Notes: a model not told the origin generated them from the sequence alone. A stretch of DNA of 22,272 nucleotides from Endotrypanum monterogeii (GCA_000333855.2 CM007320.1:765019-787290), one strand, 5' to 3'. Counted from the stretch's first letter, positions 1 through 8,813 are shown. Translations and numbers: made by a program.

Positions 1-2826
1 ACTCGCATCGTTGGCGTCGTTGTCGCCTACAAAGTCAGTCGCCGTCTGGGACCTCAAAACGAAGTCCATGTACCCCAGCTGCACTACACGCGCGGTGGCG
101 TCACCGGGCGTCTGCGTGGCTGTGCGTGCCTGCTCCATCGCTAGAGCGTGGTAGTGCGTGGAAAAAATAGTGAGAGGCGCCGCAGGCGTTATCGCGGATA
201 AAGCGTGCAGTGTGGCGTATGCGATAGCCATGCCGTCATGTGTCGAGGTCCCTCGTCCAAGTTCGTCGACAAGGCACAGACTGCGCGCACTTGCACTGTG
301 CAGTATATCGGCGGTTTCGTTGAGTTCTACGTAGAGTGTACTTTGGCCTTTGTGCGAGGCATCACGAGCACCAATGCGAGTGAATACGCGGTCAACGGGT
401 GAAAGTTCCATCTTGGTAGCCAGCACTGGCCCACCTAGCTGGCCGAGGAGAACATTTGTGGCAACAGTGCGCATCAGCGTGCTTTTGCCTGCCATGTTCG
501 GACCAGTGAGAAGCAAAACACGCCCCTCATCATCGTCGAGGGTTACACTATTAGCAACAGGGTTTTTTGCAACTAAAAGGGGATGAATCATATCATAGCC
601 TCGCAGCACAGAGATTTTGGTTTTTTGTGATGTGCACAGTTGTGGATAGCACACCGTGGGGAACCGAAAATGAAGCTGTGCCAAATTGAGCAAGCAATCA
701 ATGTACGATAGGGCGCGGGTGGCCAAAAAAAGACGCGGAAACTCATCACAGATGCGGCTTGCGACACTGGAGAGCACAGTCAGCAAAGCTGAAGCCTTAA
801 GGGCTGTAGCTTCTTTGTGAGCCATAACGAGCGGCTCTAGGGAGGGAACGACATACTTGACGCTTTTGGCGCTGCGGGCTCTTTCTATCATTCCAGCGGG
901 CGTCAATTTCGGAGCATCTTTCACAGCTACTTCAATCAAAAATAAATCCTTGCCTAGATCGGCGAAATGTGCTTGCGCGCCTCCAAAAACATTTTTTTGT
1001 AGCTGACGGAGAGTGTCGCTCAGCTTCGACTCTATTTGTTTTAACTTATCGGTCGCTGCATCGAAGGCGCTTGAGGTTCCTGGGGAGGGTATCAAGAGAG
1101 TAGTTTCTGCAGCTGCCGCTCTGTCAAACAAACCTTCTATGTGTTTTGTACTCGCTTCCGTAGTTATAAGGCTCTCCAAAAGCTCCCTTAAAAGCGCTGG
1201 AACGTCAGTCCTCTGCTCCGACGCTACTACACGGCACCGCTCAAGGAAGTGCTTACCCCATACAACCATTGCAGTGAGGGCTTCAACAGAAGAAAGAATA
1301 ATACCCAAATGTTTTTTGTACTGCACCATCGGATCGACATAGGCAATACTTTGCGAATCGTTTTGCCTTAACTCAGATAAACGCGAAAGAAAACGGTCGA
1401 AATCGACCGAGACAATGGACGAGAAAAAGGATGGCCCCTCAGCACTGCGGGGTCTTTTTTCCCCGACCCTGTCGCCAGGCTCTATTTCCGTAAAAGGGTT
1501 TATCAAATTGTATCGCACCAGAAACTGCACTGCATCCTGGCGCGCCGCAATAACCTGCACGCTGGAAGAGGGTCGCAGCAGCCAAGCACGAAAAAGGCGA
1601 CGTCCACCGTTCGTCCTGCAGTGGTTGAGGCACTCATTCAACGACTGTTTTTCAGATCCATCGTGTAAATTTGTCAGTATTTCTAAATTGCAGACGGTGT
1701 TTGAATCTAGTACTAGCCCTTTATCAAAGCGGTGCTCATAACTGAGAATAGACAATTCGCTGCAAGCTGCATGGTCGAAAAGTGAATCTGATGTCTCGGC
1801 GACCGTTTCGACGCGACTTGATTCAGTCAAGTGTGCTGTGTAGTCGGTGGCAGCAGAGAAAATAGAAATGCTGTCTTTGAGGCATAGGAAGGTGAAGTAA
1901 CTCACCATTAACCCCTCTGCAGTCTCTATGGTATTTAACGGAGGGCTGCCATGCGCATTGCTGGGGATGCATTCCACAGCAAATCCTTCGCCTTCGGTCC
2001 ACTTAGTAATTTGACTGTAGGTGCGCTGGAAAGTCTGCTTCTCTTCTATATTTTTAAAACTTCTACCGTTGTCTGTCATAATGACTTCTTTCGGATTTAG
2101 CTGCTGTAAAAGAGCACTTAGCGCCCGTAAAATGGTATTGTTTAGAAAGCCATCGATTTTTTGTTCGCGCTTGATTTCACCAGTCAGGGAATTAGCATTG
2201 CCGTTCTCTGACCCCTTGCGGGAAGACCTGCATGGGCAATGATACGCAACGCGGCGTGACAGATCAACGGCAAAAGCGTCGATTTCGATTTGCCCATTCT
2301 GTAAAACCGGCATGAGGGACAAAACAAAAACCTCCCGATGGTCCGAGAGCATTGAAGGATCTTTCACCGTGCCTGGGGTTAAAACCTCGACCAGCTCACG
2401 ATGGACAACCTTTGCTTTTATCCCTTGGGCCTCGTTTTCCTCTTTCATTTGCTCAACTCGGCCTACTTTGTACCCACGAAATACAAAAAGCCGTGCCCAT
2501 TCATTGTAACTTTGTTCAGGAACACCAGCCAATCGCATTTTTCCGCGGTTTGTTGTGTCGAAGACCATTTTCAAGCCGAATTCGCGATTTGCAATAACGG
2601 CATCATAGTCGTACAGCTCGTAGAATTTGCCTTTTTTGAAAAAAATAATAATGTTGTAGTGACTCGACTTGATGCCCCAGTACTGCCTTTCCATGCTGGC
2701 CATTGCATCAAGGTACTTATTAGGTATCGATATAGTTGCAGGAGGAGCAGCCGGGTCGATGCCGTCTAGAAAAGGGTAAGTGAAACTCACCGAGTACACA
2801 TCACCCTGAGTGTCTACAAGCGTCAT
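1..2826 (-). CDS. MSH8: MutS homologue MSH8 (MSH6-type mismatch repair ATPase), C-terminus cut by window edge
   Basis: Nuclear mismatch-repair subunit expected to pair with MSH2 and recognise base mismatches and small loops. My reading of the minus strand is open for 942 codons from the ATG at 2826 to the window edge. Mismatch-binding motif GKFYELY lies at residues 66-72 (F68 and E70 form the Phe-x-Glu pair). The C-terminal ATPase has Walker A GPNMAGKS at 775-782, Walker B DELGRGTS at 854-861 (D854, E855) and FSTHYH at 888-893. The KSxxxxxIIFFKKGKFYELYDYDA context resembles MSH6 more than MSH2, MSH3, MSH4 or MSH5; kinetoplastid literature calls this protein MSH8. Only about 45 residues precede the mismatch domain, so the long N-terminal arm of animal and yeast MSH6 is missing. 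The frame stays open a little upstream of 2826 but holds no other ATG before a stop. MSH3 is the alternative, less likely. Confidence 0.93.
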   Translation of the reverse strand, partial: MTLVDTQGDVYSVSFTYPFLDGIDPAAPPATISIPNKYLDAMASMERQYWGIKSSHYNIIIFFKKGKFYELYDYDAVIANREFGLKMVFDTTNRGKMRLAGVPEQSYNEWARLFVFRGYKVGRVEQMKEENEAQGIKAKVVHRELVEVLTPGTVKDPSMLSDHREVFVLSLMPVLQNGQIEIDAFAVDLSRRVAYHCPCRSSRKGSENGNANSLTGEIKREQKIDGFLNNTILRALSALLQQLNPKEVIMTDNGRSFKNIEEKQTFQRTYSQITKWTEGEGFAVECIPSNAHGSPPLNTIETAEGLMVSYFTFLCLKDSISIFSAATDYTAHLTESSRVETVAETSDSLFDHAACSELSILSYEHRFDKGLVLDSNTVCNLEILTNLHDGSEKQSLNECLNHCRTNGGRRLFRAWLLRPSSSVQVIAARQDAVQFLVRYNLINPFTEIEPGDRVGEKRPRSAEGPSFFSSIVSVDFDRFLSRLSELRQNDSQSIAYVDPMVQYKKHLGIILSSVEALTAMVVWGKHFLERCRVVASEQRTDVPALLRELLESLITTEASTKHIEGLFDRAAAAETTLLIPSPGTSSAFDAATDKLKQIESKLSDTLRQLQKNVFGGAQAHFADLGKDLFLIEVAVKDAPKLTPAGMIERARSAKSVKYVVPSLEPLVMAHKEATALKASALLTVLSSVASRICDEFPRLFLATRALSYIDCLLNLAQLHFRFPTVCYPQLCTSQKTKISVLRGYDMIHPLLVAKNPVANSVTLDDDEGRVLLLTGPNMAGKSTLMRTVATNVLLGQLGGPVLATKMELSPVDRVFTRIGARDASHKGQSTLYVELNETADILHSASARSLCLVDELGRGTSTHDGMAIAYATLHALSAITPAAPLTIFSTHYHALAMEQARTATQTPGDATARVVQLGYMDFVLRSQTATDFVGDNDANDAS

Positions 2827-2884
2827 TGGAGTGAGATACACACAATACGGTCTTTTCGATGGCACTTCAATGATCTTGAGAAAA

Positions 2885-2893
2885 CTATAGCAT
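2885..2893 (-). promoter_or_regulatory. Possible two-codon uORF before MSH8
   Basis: ATG CTA TAG on the minus strand lies between the likely splice acceptor at 2898-2899 and the MSH8 ATG at 2826. If that acceptor is used, ribosomes meet this mini-ORF first. An alternative acceptor, the AG inside its own stop region (2885-2886), would remove it. Confidence 0.3.
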
Positions 2894-2897
2894 GGTA

Positions 2898-2940
2898 CTC
2901 GGAGGATGAGATAAGTAAAAAAAAAAAGCAAAAAAAAATT
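2898..2940 (-). promoter_or_regulatory. Likely spliced-leader acceptor for MSH8
   Basis: Read on the minus strand, two T runs (complement of A runs 2930-2938 and 2917-2927) lead into a C/T-rich stretch that ends with the first AG at 2898-2899. This is the standard layout of a trypanosomatid trans-splice acceptor about 70 nt upstream of the start codon. Confidence 0.6.
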
Positions 2941-3714
2941 CACCAAGTGGAGACCGTTTGCCTAATGAGACCTTTAGAGGACATTTATTTATGTTGCTCT
3001 TGTTTAGGATAGCGAGGACAAAAAGCTAAGCACACCCTCGATCACAAACTCACCTACTCATTTCGCTCTACAATTGCAGAACAGATATACTAGACATGTC
3101 CCGATACAAATACAGGCTGATTGAGGGAATGTGGCGATGCATTATCCCTTCACCAGAGAATCAACCAAATCACTGATTGCATCACATTCGGGATAACAAC
3201 CGAAGAGAACGTCACTGATATACTTTTTTTTTCGTTGGTCATATAGCTGAAATACAAAAAAAAACTGCTTTAAATTTTTTTGCAGCCTTTTCATCTGCTA
3301 TATCACAGGAAGTGAAGATTCACAACACAGTTGTTGTTGAGAGAGAGAAGGGCAATAGTTTAGACCTGAAGGTTATAGAGAGTCACCAACTCACGAGACA
3401 AAAAAAAAATTACTTTGAAAGTTGCGAAAACCACTTTGGTGAAGAAAGGAATCCTCAACCATCCACCAGAAGTATTTACTGCTTCCCGTATCCCGCATAC
3501 TTCTTGGGAAACACTCCCCCAAAAAGAGTTTTTTTTTGCATTTTATTATCGTCTCCGTTGTTGTGTGTGTTTTTGAAAAATAATCTTTGAGCATTCAAGC
3601 CATGTAAAATCCAGTGCACCTCATCCCTATTAATCAAGCATCTTCTGCGACAGGAATCAATGAATCTCCAGAAGCAGCGCAATCTTCTACCTCAACTATA
3701 CATATATACACATA

Positions 3715-3733
3715 AATATATATATATATATAT
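3715..3733. repeat. TA microsatellite
   Basis: Uninterrupted alternating A/T of about 19 bases, visible directly. It sits about 70 bases from a longer TA tract, in the presumed UTR interval between the TLDc gene and MSH8. Confidence 0.9.
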
Positions 3734-3798
3734 GCGCTTTATGTAAATTTTTATGTGTATAACAAAAACGATTGTTATAAACCTATGTACACACACGC

Positions 3799-3803
<5 letters not shown>

Positions 3804-3834
<31 letters not shown>
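3804..3834. repeat. TA microsatellite, longest in the window
   Basis: About 31 bases of perfect (TA)n. Long TA runs can extrude cruciforms and are length-variable; here the tract lies in the presumed 3' UTR or intergenic part of the minus-strand cluster. Confidence 0.9.
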
Positions 3835-3836
<2 letters not shown>

Positions 3837-4410
3837 GAATATTAAATTACACAAAGTATCATATACAAGTAGAAAAAGAAACGATCAGCAGAACGCACTT
3901 CGTGTGAGTAACAAACATCTGTCAACATTACCATTGTTGTATTAATGTCTACAATTCTAAAATACAGCTTCTTTAAACCTTTTCATTTAGATACAGGAGA
4001 TTTAGGTAACAAGAAGCCAAAAAAAAAAAAAAAGAAGCCTACTTTGAAAAGAAAGTGAATTTGAATGAGGAAAGACTTTTGAAAAATCCCTTGGTCTCTA
4101 TCGACCGAAAAAAGTAGCCTGAGAACACTACATACGAATTTCATCTACAGATATCAATTTGATTGAAACATAAACGACCGCATGACCAATAAAAAAAAAT
4201 TATTACGAAAACACACAGCAAACGTTCACTCTCGAGATTTAGAAAAAAACTTAAGGGCACATTAAAAAAAGGTAAATACCAACAATGTGCCATCGAAGTT
4301 GTAGGATTGAAAAAGGAGCGAATTTTATTGTACGCGCATAAATTTGTAGCAACCCACATGAGTGATAAGTTGAGAACCAGGCCACTCAACGCTCTAGTGC
4401 TGCACCGAAG

Positions 4411-5370
4411 TCAGCACTCGGTACGATCATATCGATTGAATTCATGTGTACCATTTAATTCCAGCAACATCTGATTGCACTTGCTCTCAGGGTTCTCATT
4501 GACACATGAAACACCCCTCATATTTTCATCATCGCCTCTCAGAAGCTGCTCTACAATGTCTTTCCTTACAGCATATGCTTCAACGCACTCGACAACCCAA
4601 GATTCCATCGAGGTAAGTCGCGGGTTTCGAAAGGTAGTACACTGCACCCCATGAGAAACGCCGTTCTCCAGCCATCTATCGATAAACCAGCCGTAGTATC
4701 CTGGTTGTCCACCCATCCCAATGCCAATCTTTTCTTCAAGCGGATGAGTATCGAAAAGATACATGAAATTTGAGTTCATTGACGTGCCTGCGTGATAGAT
4801 TTCTCCATCAGAACACACGTCATCTACGCTGTCAGCGTATGCACGGAATACAAAGCAATTCTTATTCCCGAAAAAAACGTTATTTTGATTAGCTGGTGGA
4901 TCAATAACTTGCTGCTTTTGTTTCTCACGGGTAGCTCTTGTAGAAGCCGCAGCCACGCGTCTAACGTTTTTCTCCCGCGCAGCAACAGTGAGCCAGTCGC
5001 TTTCGCAGAAGCCCCCGAGCACACGCGGGCTTCCTTTAACCTTGATAATAATAATTGTTGGTCCTTTTGATGTAACTTGTTGTATAAATCTCTGAAATGA
5101 CTTACCATTTAAACGACTGGAATATAGTAAGTACCATTTCGTCTCATCGGAAAATGTGCCACCCTTGAAGGATGATGGTAAAGCACTTGCCAGGCGAGCC
5201 GCAAGTGCGGGAGTGAGAATTAAATGTCGCCTCTCAGCATCAGTGACACCCACAAGTGCAGGAAATGATAAAGCAGAAGACTGTGGTGGTGATTCAACTT
5301 TTTCGTTTGTGGTGCAACTGTCGCTTTTGTCGCGGTCACCACCTGACAGCGTATTCGAAGACTGACCCAT
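4411..5370 (-). CDS. TLDc-domain protein
   Basis: A 319-residue protein whose residues ~45-268 look like a TLDc domain. Recognisable blocks are WYLLYSSRLNGKSFQ near 79-93, GPTIIIIKV near 103-111 followed by LGGFCESDW, a GNKNCFVF strand at 168-175, and GIGMGGQPGYYGWFID at 216-231, which matches the GxGGGGxxxGLWLD signature; TTFRNPRLTSMESW follows. TLDc proteins (OXR1, NCOA7, TLDC1/MEAK7 group) are linked to oxidative-stress resistance and, in several members, to the V-ATPase; a specific role here is inference. Residues ~127-165 form a basic Lys/Arg-rich insertion between conserved strands. The N-terminal 40 residues are Ser/Thr-rich and probably disordered. I use the ATG at 5370; the frame extends one codon further only to a GTG. 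No signal peptide or membrane segment is evident. Confidence 0.87.
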   Translation of the reverse strand: MGQSSNTLSGGDRDKSDSCTTNEKVESPPQSSALSFPALVGVTDAERRHLILTPALAARLASALPSSFKGGTFSDETKWYLLYSSRLNGKSFQRFIQQVTSKGPTIIIIKVKGSPRVLGGFCESDWLTVAAREKNVRRVAAASTRATREKQKQQVIDPPANQNNVFFGNKNCFVFRAYADSVDDVCSDGEIYHAGTSMNSNFMYLFDTHPLEEKIGIGMGGQPGYYGWFIDRWLENGVSHGVQCTTFRNPRLTSMESWVVECVEAYAVRKDIVEQLLRGDDENMRGVSCVNENPESKCNQMLLELNGTHEFNRYDRTEC

Positions 5371-5372
5371 CA

Positions 5373-5404
5373 CTGCAATGCTTTATGACGCAAAGAAAAG
5401 AATT
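5373..5404 (-). promoter_or_regulatory. Likely spliced-leader acceptor for TLDc gene
   Basis: On the minus strand a T/C-rich stretch (complement of 5386-5404) is followed by AG at 5381-5382 and again at 5373-5374. Either gives a very short 5' UTR (about 10 or 2 nt) before the ATG at 5370. Confidence 0.45.
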
Positions 5405-5935
5405 TATCCGAGAAGAACATGACATGCTGTTACGCTTTGCAATTAGATAAATTTCATTGCCCCCTGAGGGAGAAGGGGGTTACAAGTTAACCGATTCTTT
5501 GTGGTCTGTAATACTACTTGTCGCAAAAAGAATGTAAAATTTATTCCTTTTCAATATTAAGCATCTTGCTTCCTAGCATGCACCTAAACGTTTTTTTTTT
5601 CTTTAGCATCTCTTGGCAACGTTAGAAAAGAGGCCTTTTCGTTTTCCAGTTGAAGCATGACAAATCCTCACATGTAGTTGAAAACGACAACCGTGGAATA
5701 GTGCCGCCTACATGTACTTCATCGGGGCTGCTAAAGAGGACTATGCAGGAAAGGGTTGAAGATAAACAGCAGGGGGCAAAGAACTCCACTTCTCTTTCTT
5801 CTCGAGGGTCGAGTCTCTGATACGCAGAGAACCCCCTCTCTTTTGATGATGGCCAATGCTCGGCAGGCTGGTGCGTGTCTACGTCGGGGCCTCTTCACCC
5901 CAAATATATCGAGAGTGAGAAAAGTTAGCATGAGA

Positions 5936-5959
5936 GGTGTGTGTGTGTGAAGGGGGGGG
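5936..5959 (+). repeat. GT run followed by an eight-G tract
   Basis: About six GT units at 5936-5948 followed within three bases by eight consecutive G at 5952-5959. It lies in the middle of the divergent strand-switch region. Confidence 0.85.
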
Positions 5960-6481
5960 AGATTACACGGTCCGTCTTCTTTACTAGGCCTATTGAGTGA
6001 CTGCAGAGTAAGCGAGGGCTGTGAATCGTTTGTTTCTAATAGAGAACTCCCCTGCGGACGTAAGCCTCAGGGAACCTTGCGGGCGATGGTGTAATACAAA
6101 TGCTGCAAGAGAACGAGTACGTCATTGATTAGGCTACCCGCTGCGTTGGCACTCAACCTGCTTGATCCTGAGCAGAGAGTTCTGTTCACCAGGTGGCGTA
6201 CTAAAATTTCAAGCTCAACCAGGTTTTAGCCGACCGCAGGGAAATCTGAGAAGAGTGTGTGCGTAGAGGCAGTGAGCTTTCGTGATCCAAATACTCGTAC
6301 AACCGAGTATGTTGCGCTCAGAAGCTCGCATGTCATCAGGTCAGCGTAGAAATTACTCTTTACTTTCCCTACCCCACTCCCCTGTCTCTCTTGAAAAAAG
6401 AAAGAATTACGTTTGGCAAGTACTAAAGACTCTCCTCAATCATTTCTGTTTTTCTGATATACCCCTCAAAAGATAGCCATC

Positions 6482-6500
6482 TTTTTTTTTCTGGCACAAG
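6482..6500 (+). promoter_or_regulatory. Likely spliced-leader acceptor for PMM
   Basis: Nine T residues (6482-6490) and a short spacer lead to AG at 6499-6500, giving a 5' UTR of about 43 nt before the ATG at 6544. Confidence 0.55.
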
Positions 6501-6543
6501 AACAAAAAGAGCTCTTTCACCAGGAGCAAAAAAAAAATTATAA

Positions 6544-7284
6544 ATGCCCTCAAAGACCGTTCTTCTTTTCGACGTGGACGGCACTCTCACGCCGCCACGT
6601 AACCTTGAAACCAGTGACATGAAAGAGGCGCTGTCGAAGGCTCGTGCAGCTGGCTTCAAGCTTGGGGTTGTTGGTGGCTCCGACTTTATGAAGCAAAGGG
6701 AACAGCTGGGTGAAACCATCTTGGATGACTTTGACTACGTCTTTTCCGAGAACGGCCTGCTTGCGTATAAAGAAGGCAAGGAATTTCACCGAAACAGTCT
6801 GTTGAATTTTCTCGGTAATGAAAAGGTAATGGCATTTGTCAAAAAATGCTTGCATCTCATCGCTGATTTGGACATCCCAGTTCAGCGCGGGACCTTCGTG
6901 GAGTTCCGAAACGGCATGTTTAACGTGTCTCCTATTGGCCGCAACTGCTCACAGCAGGAACGTGACGAGTTCGAAGTGTTTGATCAGCAGCATCACGTCC
7001 GTCAGAAGCTGATAAACGACCTCAAGGAGGCCTTCCCCGACTACCCGCTTGCCTACTCTGTTGGCGGTCAAATCAGCTTTGATGTGTTCCCGAAGGGATG
7101 GGATAAGACGTACTGCCTTCAGTTCCTCGGAGAGTATGAAACCATTCACTTTTTCGGAGATAAGACCTCAGAGGGTGGCAATGACTACGAGATCTATACC
7201 GATCCTCGGACGATAGGCCATTCTGTGAAGACATACAAAGATACCATCTCAATACTTGATACCCTCATCCAGGAGGTGCAGTAA
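6544..7284 (+). CDS. PMM: Phosphomannomutase
   Basis: Cytosolic HAD-superfamily enzyme that interconverts mannose 6-phosphate and mannose 1-phosphate, feeding GDP-mannose for GPI anchors, N-glycans and surface glycoconjugates; trypanosomatid PMMs are also known to act on glucose phosphates. Length is 246 residues, equal to human PMM2. Visible motifs: nucleophile loop [10 protein letters not shown] with D10 and D12, GGSDFMKQ at 44-51, SENGL at 68-72, the substrate-binding block [13 protein letters not shown] at 121-133, [15 protein letters not shown] at 174-188 and the Mg-binding [10 protein letters not shown] at 205-214. All catalytic positions appear intact. There is no PTS1-like C-terminus (it ends EVQ), so glycosomal import by that route is not indicated. 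First gene of the plus-strand cluster, directly after the strand-switch region. Confidence 0.97.
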   Translation: MPSKTVLLFDVDGTLTPPRNLETSDMKEALSKARAAGFKLGVVGGSDFMKQREQLGETILDDFDYVFSENGLLAYKEGKEFHRNSLLNFLGNEKVMAFVKKCLHLIADLDIPVQRGTFVEFRNGMFNVSPIGRNCSQQERDEFEVFDQQHHVRQKLINDLKEAFPDYPLAYSVGGQISFDVFPKGWDKTYCLQFLGEYETIHFFGDKTSEGGNDYEIYTDPRTIGHSVKTYKDTISILDTLIQEVQ

Positions 7285-7919
7285 GCTTTTTTCAATCACG
7301 TTGCTCAGTATATTCAAAAGCACGCACTGGAGGATACTTGTCTGCAAAAAATGAAAGCAAAACGTATTTTTTTCCTGTTCATTTCGCATTGTTTTCTCTC
7401 AGTTCACGGCTTTTAACGCAACGCTGCTGTACAGTCGAGTGCATGCATCTTTATCACTTACATTCTTTCGATTCCTATACCGTTCTTTTTTCAAGTTTAT
7501 TATTCTGTGTGACAATGTATGCAGCAAAAATGAAGAAAGTTGTCGCTAATATTTCGTACAGCTTGCAGCTACTGCGGTTGTCCATTTTTGAGGACGTTAA
7601 TTCAAGAAAAAAAAACAAGGGTGGAAATCAATGGGAGAAAATGTATATATATTTTACATTTAGGGTGCATTATTTTTCAATCAATGCCAGCGCGACCTCC
7701 TTTCAGTGCTGAGACCAAAAGAACAAACTTAATCAGCCAAAATACTGACCCTCTTTCTCCACCGTGCGAGTCTCCTTTCCTCGATGTGGAAGAGTTGATA
7801 CATTTATGAATCATGTCTCAATACTCACATTCCGAACCTTGTTGCGACCTCTAAGTATTGCCTTTGAAGAAGGAAGACTATATTGTTCCTGTCTCACTCG
7901 CTAGCGTCGAGCCTCTGTT
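7285..7919 (+). other. Intergenic interval PMM-ALKBH4
   Basis: About 635 bases holding the PMM 3' UTR and the ALKBH4 5' UTR. T-rich with scattered A runs. Open frames at 7338-7712 and 7540-7809 are T/A-biased, lack recognisable domains and are not preceded by a clear tract-plus-AG-plus-ATG arrangement, so I do not call them genes. Confidence 0.6.
7881..7904 (+). promoter_or_regulatory. Likely spliced-leader acceptor for ALKBH4
   Basis: A C/T-rich stretch ends with AG at 7903-7904, about 15 nt before the ATG at 7920. The tract is weaker than others in the window. Confidence 0.4.
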
Positions 7920-8813
7920 ATGAGCGATTCCACCCCAGCATGCACTTGCTGTGGTATCCGCTTTTGCACCAAGTGTCGGGACTCATCTCGAGTGCAACAA
8001 CTGTTCAGTAGAGCTGTCCCTCTCAAAAACGCAAGCTCTGTGATTGATAACCAGCAGCAAAGCGAGCGACTTTCTTCTTGTTCCTTTGCCGTCATCGGAA
8101 GAAGTACTATGAGTTGTTGCATCGAGTGCATGGGTGTGTTCGTTGTTGAAGAGCTAATCGAGTCGTGCGCGGATCATGAGTTCGCCATGGCTGCCGGTTT
8201 TAGTATTAGCGGGCTTGCTGTCTTTAAAAACGTGCTGACCGAAGAGCAAGAGACAGATTTGATTCGATACCTGGATAATCCACATCCCTTTCCGCCGTGG
8301 AAAAAGTCACAGAGCGGACGGCGCAAACAAGACTACGGACCAAGACGAAACTTTAAAAAAAAAAAAGTAAAGGCTGCAGAGATGCCAGCAATGCCTCGCG
8401 CGTTCGAGCCGCTCTTTGCTACGATCGCATCCATAACCGAACGCTGCACTGGTAAAGCTTTCAGAATCGCAGAGGTATCTGCGCTTGAGTATGTAGAAGG
8501 AAAAATGAGTAATTTCGATCCTCACATAGATGACACATGGTTATGGGGGGAGCGTATTGTTGGACTGAACCTAAACGAAGCATGCGCAATGACTTTCGTG
8601 AACTCTGCGGATGTGTGCTGTGATGTCTACTTTCCGCGCCGCTCTTTTTTTCTCCTGTGTGGAGACTCTCGCTACAAGTGGATGCATGGCATTCGGCCCG
8701 AGCATGTTAAAAGGAGGAGAATTTCTCTGACGTTCCGCGAGCTGTCAGACGGAATTCTTGCTGATCCCAGAACATCTGAAATGGTGCTTTCTGCTGCTTC
8801 AACTTTCGTGTAA
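7920..8813 (+). CDS. ALKBH4: ALKBH4-type 2-oxoglutarate/Fe(II) dioxygenase
   Basis: A 297-residue AlkB-family oxygenase. The match to ALKBH4 rests on SQSGRRKQDYGP at 130-141, close to the equivalent loop of the animal protein as I remember it, then PHIDDTWLWGERIVGLNL at 201-218 and RRISLTFREL at 266-275. Iron ligands are H202, D204 and H256; R267 and R273 fit the RxxxxxR motif that holds 2-oxoglutarate, so the catalytic centre looks complete. The N-terminus carries a cysteine cluster (C8, C10, C11, C16, C19 around GIR at 12-14) like the CxCxGIRxCxxC start of animal ALKBH4, probably metal-binding; this also supports the ATG at 7920. Animal ALKBH4 has been reported to demethylate actin lysine and to act on nucleic acid or chromatin; the substrate here is unknown. 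About 75 less conserved residues link the cysteine cluster to the oxygenase core. Confidence 0.93.
   Translation: MSDSTPACTCCGIRFCTKCRDSSRVQQLFSRAVPLKNASSVIDNQQQSERLSSCSFAVIGRSTMSCCIECMGVFVVEELIESCADHEFAMAAGFSISGLAVFKNVLTEEQETDLIRYLDNPHPFPPWKKSQSGRRKQDYGPRRNFKKKKVKAAEMPAMPRAFEPLFATIASITERCTGKAFRIAEVSALEYVEGKMSNFDPHIDDTWLWGERIVGLNLNEACAMTFVNSADVCCDVYFPRRSFFLLCGDSRYKWMHGIRPEHVKRRRISLTFRELSDGILADPRTSEMVLSAASTFV

Larger units (their letters stand above)
2827..4410. other. 1.6-kb intergenic/UTR interval between TLDc gene and MSH8
   Basis: AT-rich DNA with many A/T homopolymers and two TA microsatellites. Reading leftwards it should hold the 3' UTR of the TLDc gene and the 5' UTR of MSH8. Small open frames exist on both strands (for example 4141-4389 minus, 3312-3590 plus), but they use non-ATG starts or have low-complexity composition and resemble no family. 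I see no gene or structured RNA here. Confidence 0.6.
5371..6543. promoter_or_regulatory. Divergent strand-switch region, probable bidirectional transcription start zone
   Basis: The gene to the left reads leftwards and the gene to the right reads rightwards, so this 1.17-kb interval separates two polycistronic units. In trypanosomatids such divergent regions are where RNA polymerase II starts, marked by histone variants rather than by TATA boxes. The interval has a GT run (5936-5948) next to eight G residues (5952-5959), the kind of GT/G-rich content reported at T. brucei start regions. No convincing gene, tRNA box pair or snRNA is visible; short open frames (5731-5931 minus, 6282-6476 plus) look random. 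Confidence 0.6.

Noticed and set aside
4141..4389. 82-residue minus-strand frame downstream of the TLDc gene
   Set aside because: It begins at TTG, sits in AT-rich 3' UTR-like DNA and its hydrophobic composition follows from A/T runs.
5990..6260. Possible tRNA or snRNA in the strand-switch region
   Set aside because: I looked for GGTTCRANYCC-like B boxes on both strands with matching A boxes and a foldable cloverleaf and found none; small G/C pairings here are not tRNA-like.
7338..7809. Overlapping frames of 124 and 89 residues between PMM and ALKBH4
   Set aside because: T/A-biased composition, no motif and no tract-plus-AG signal; better explained as UTR.
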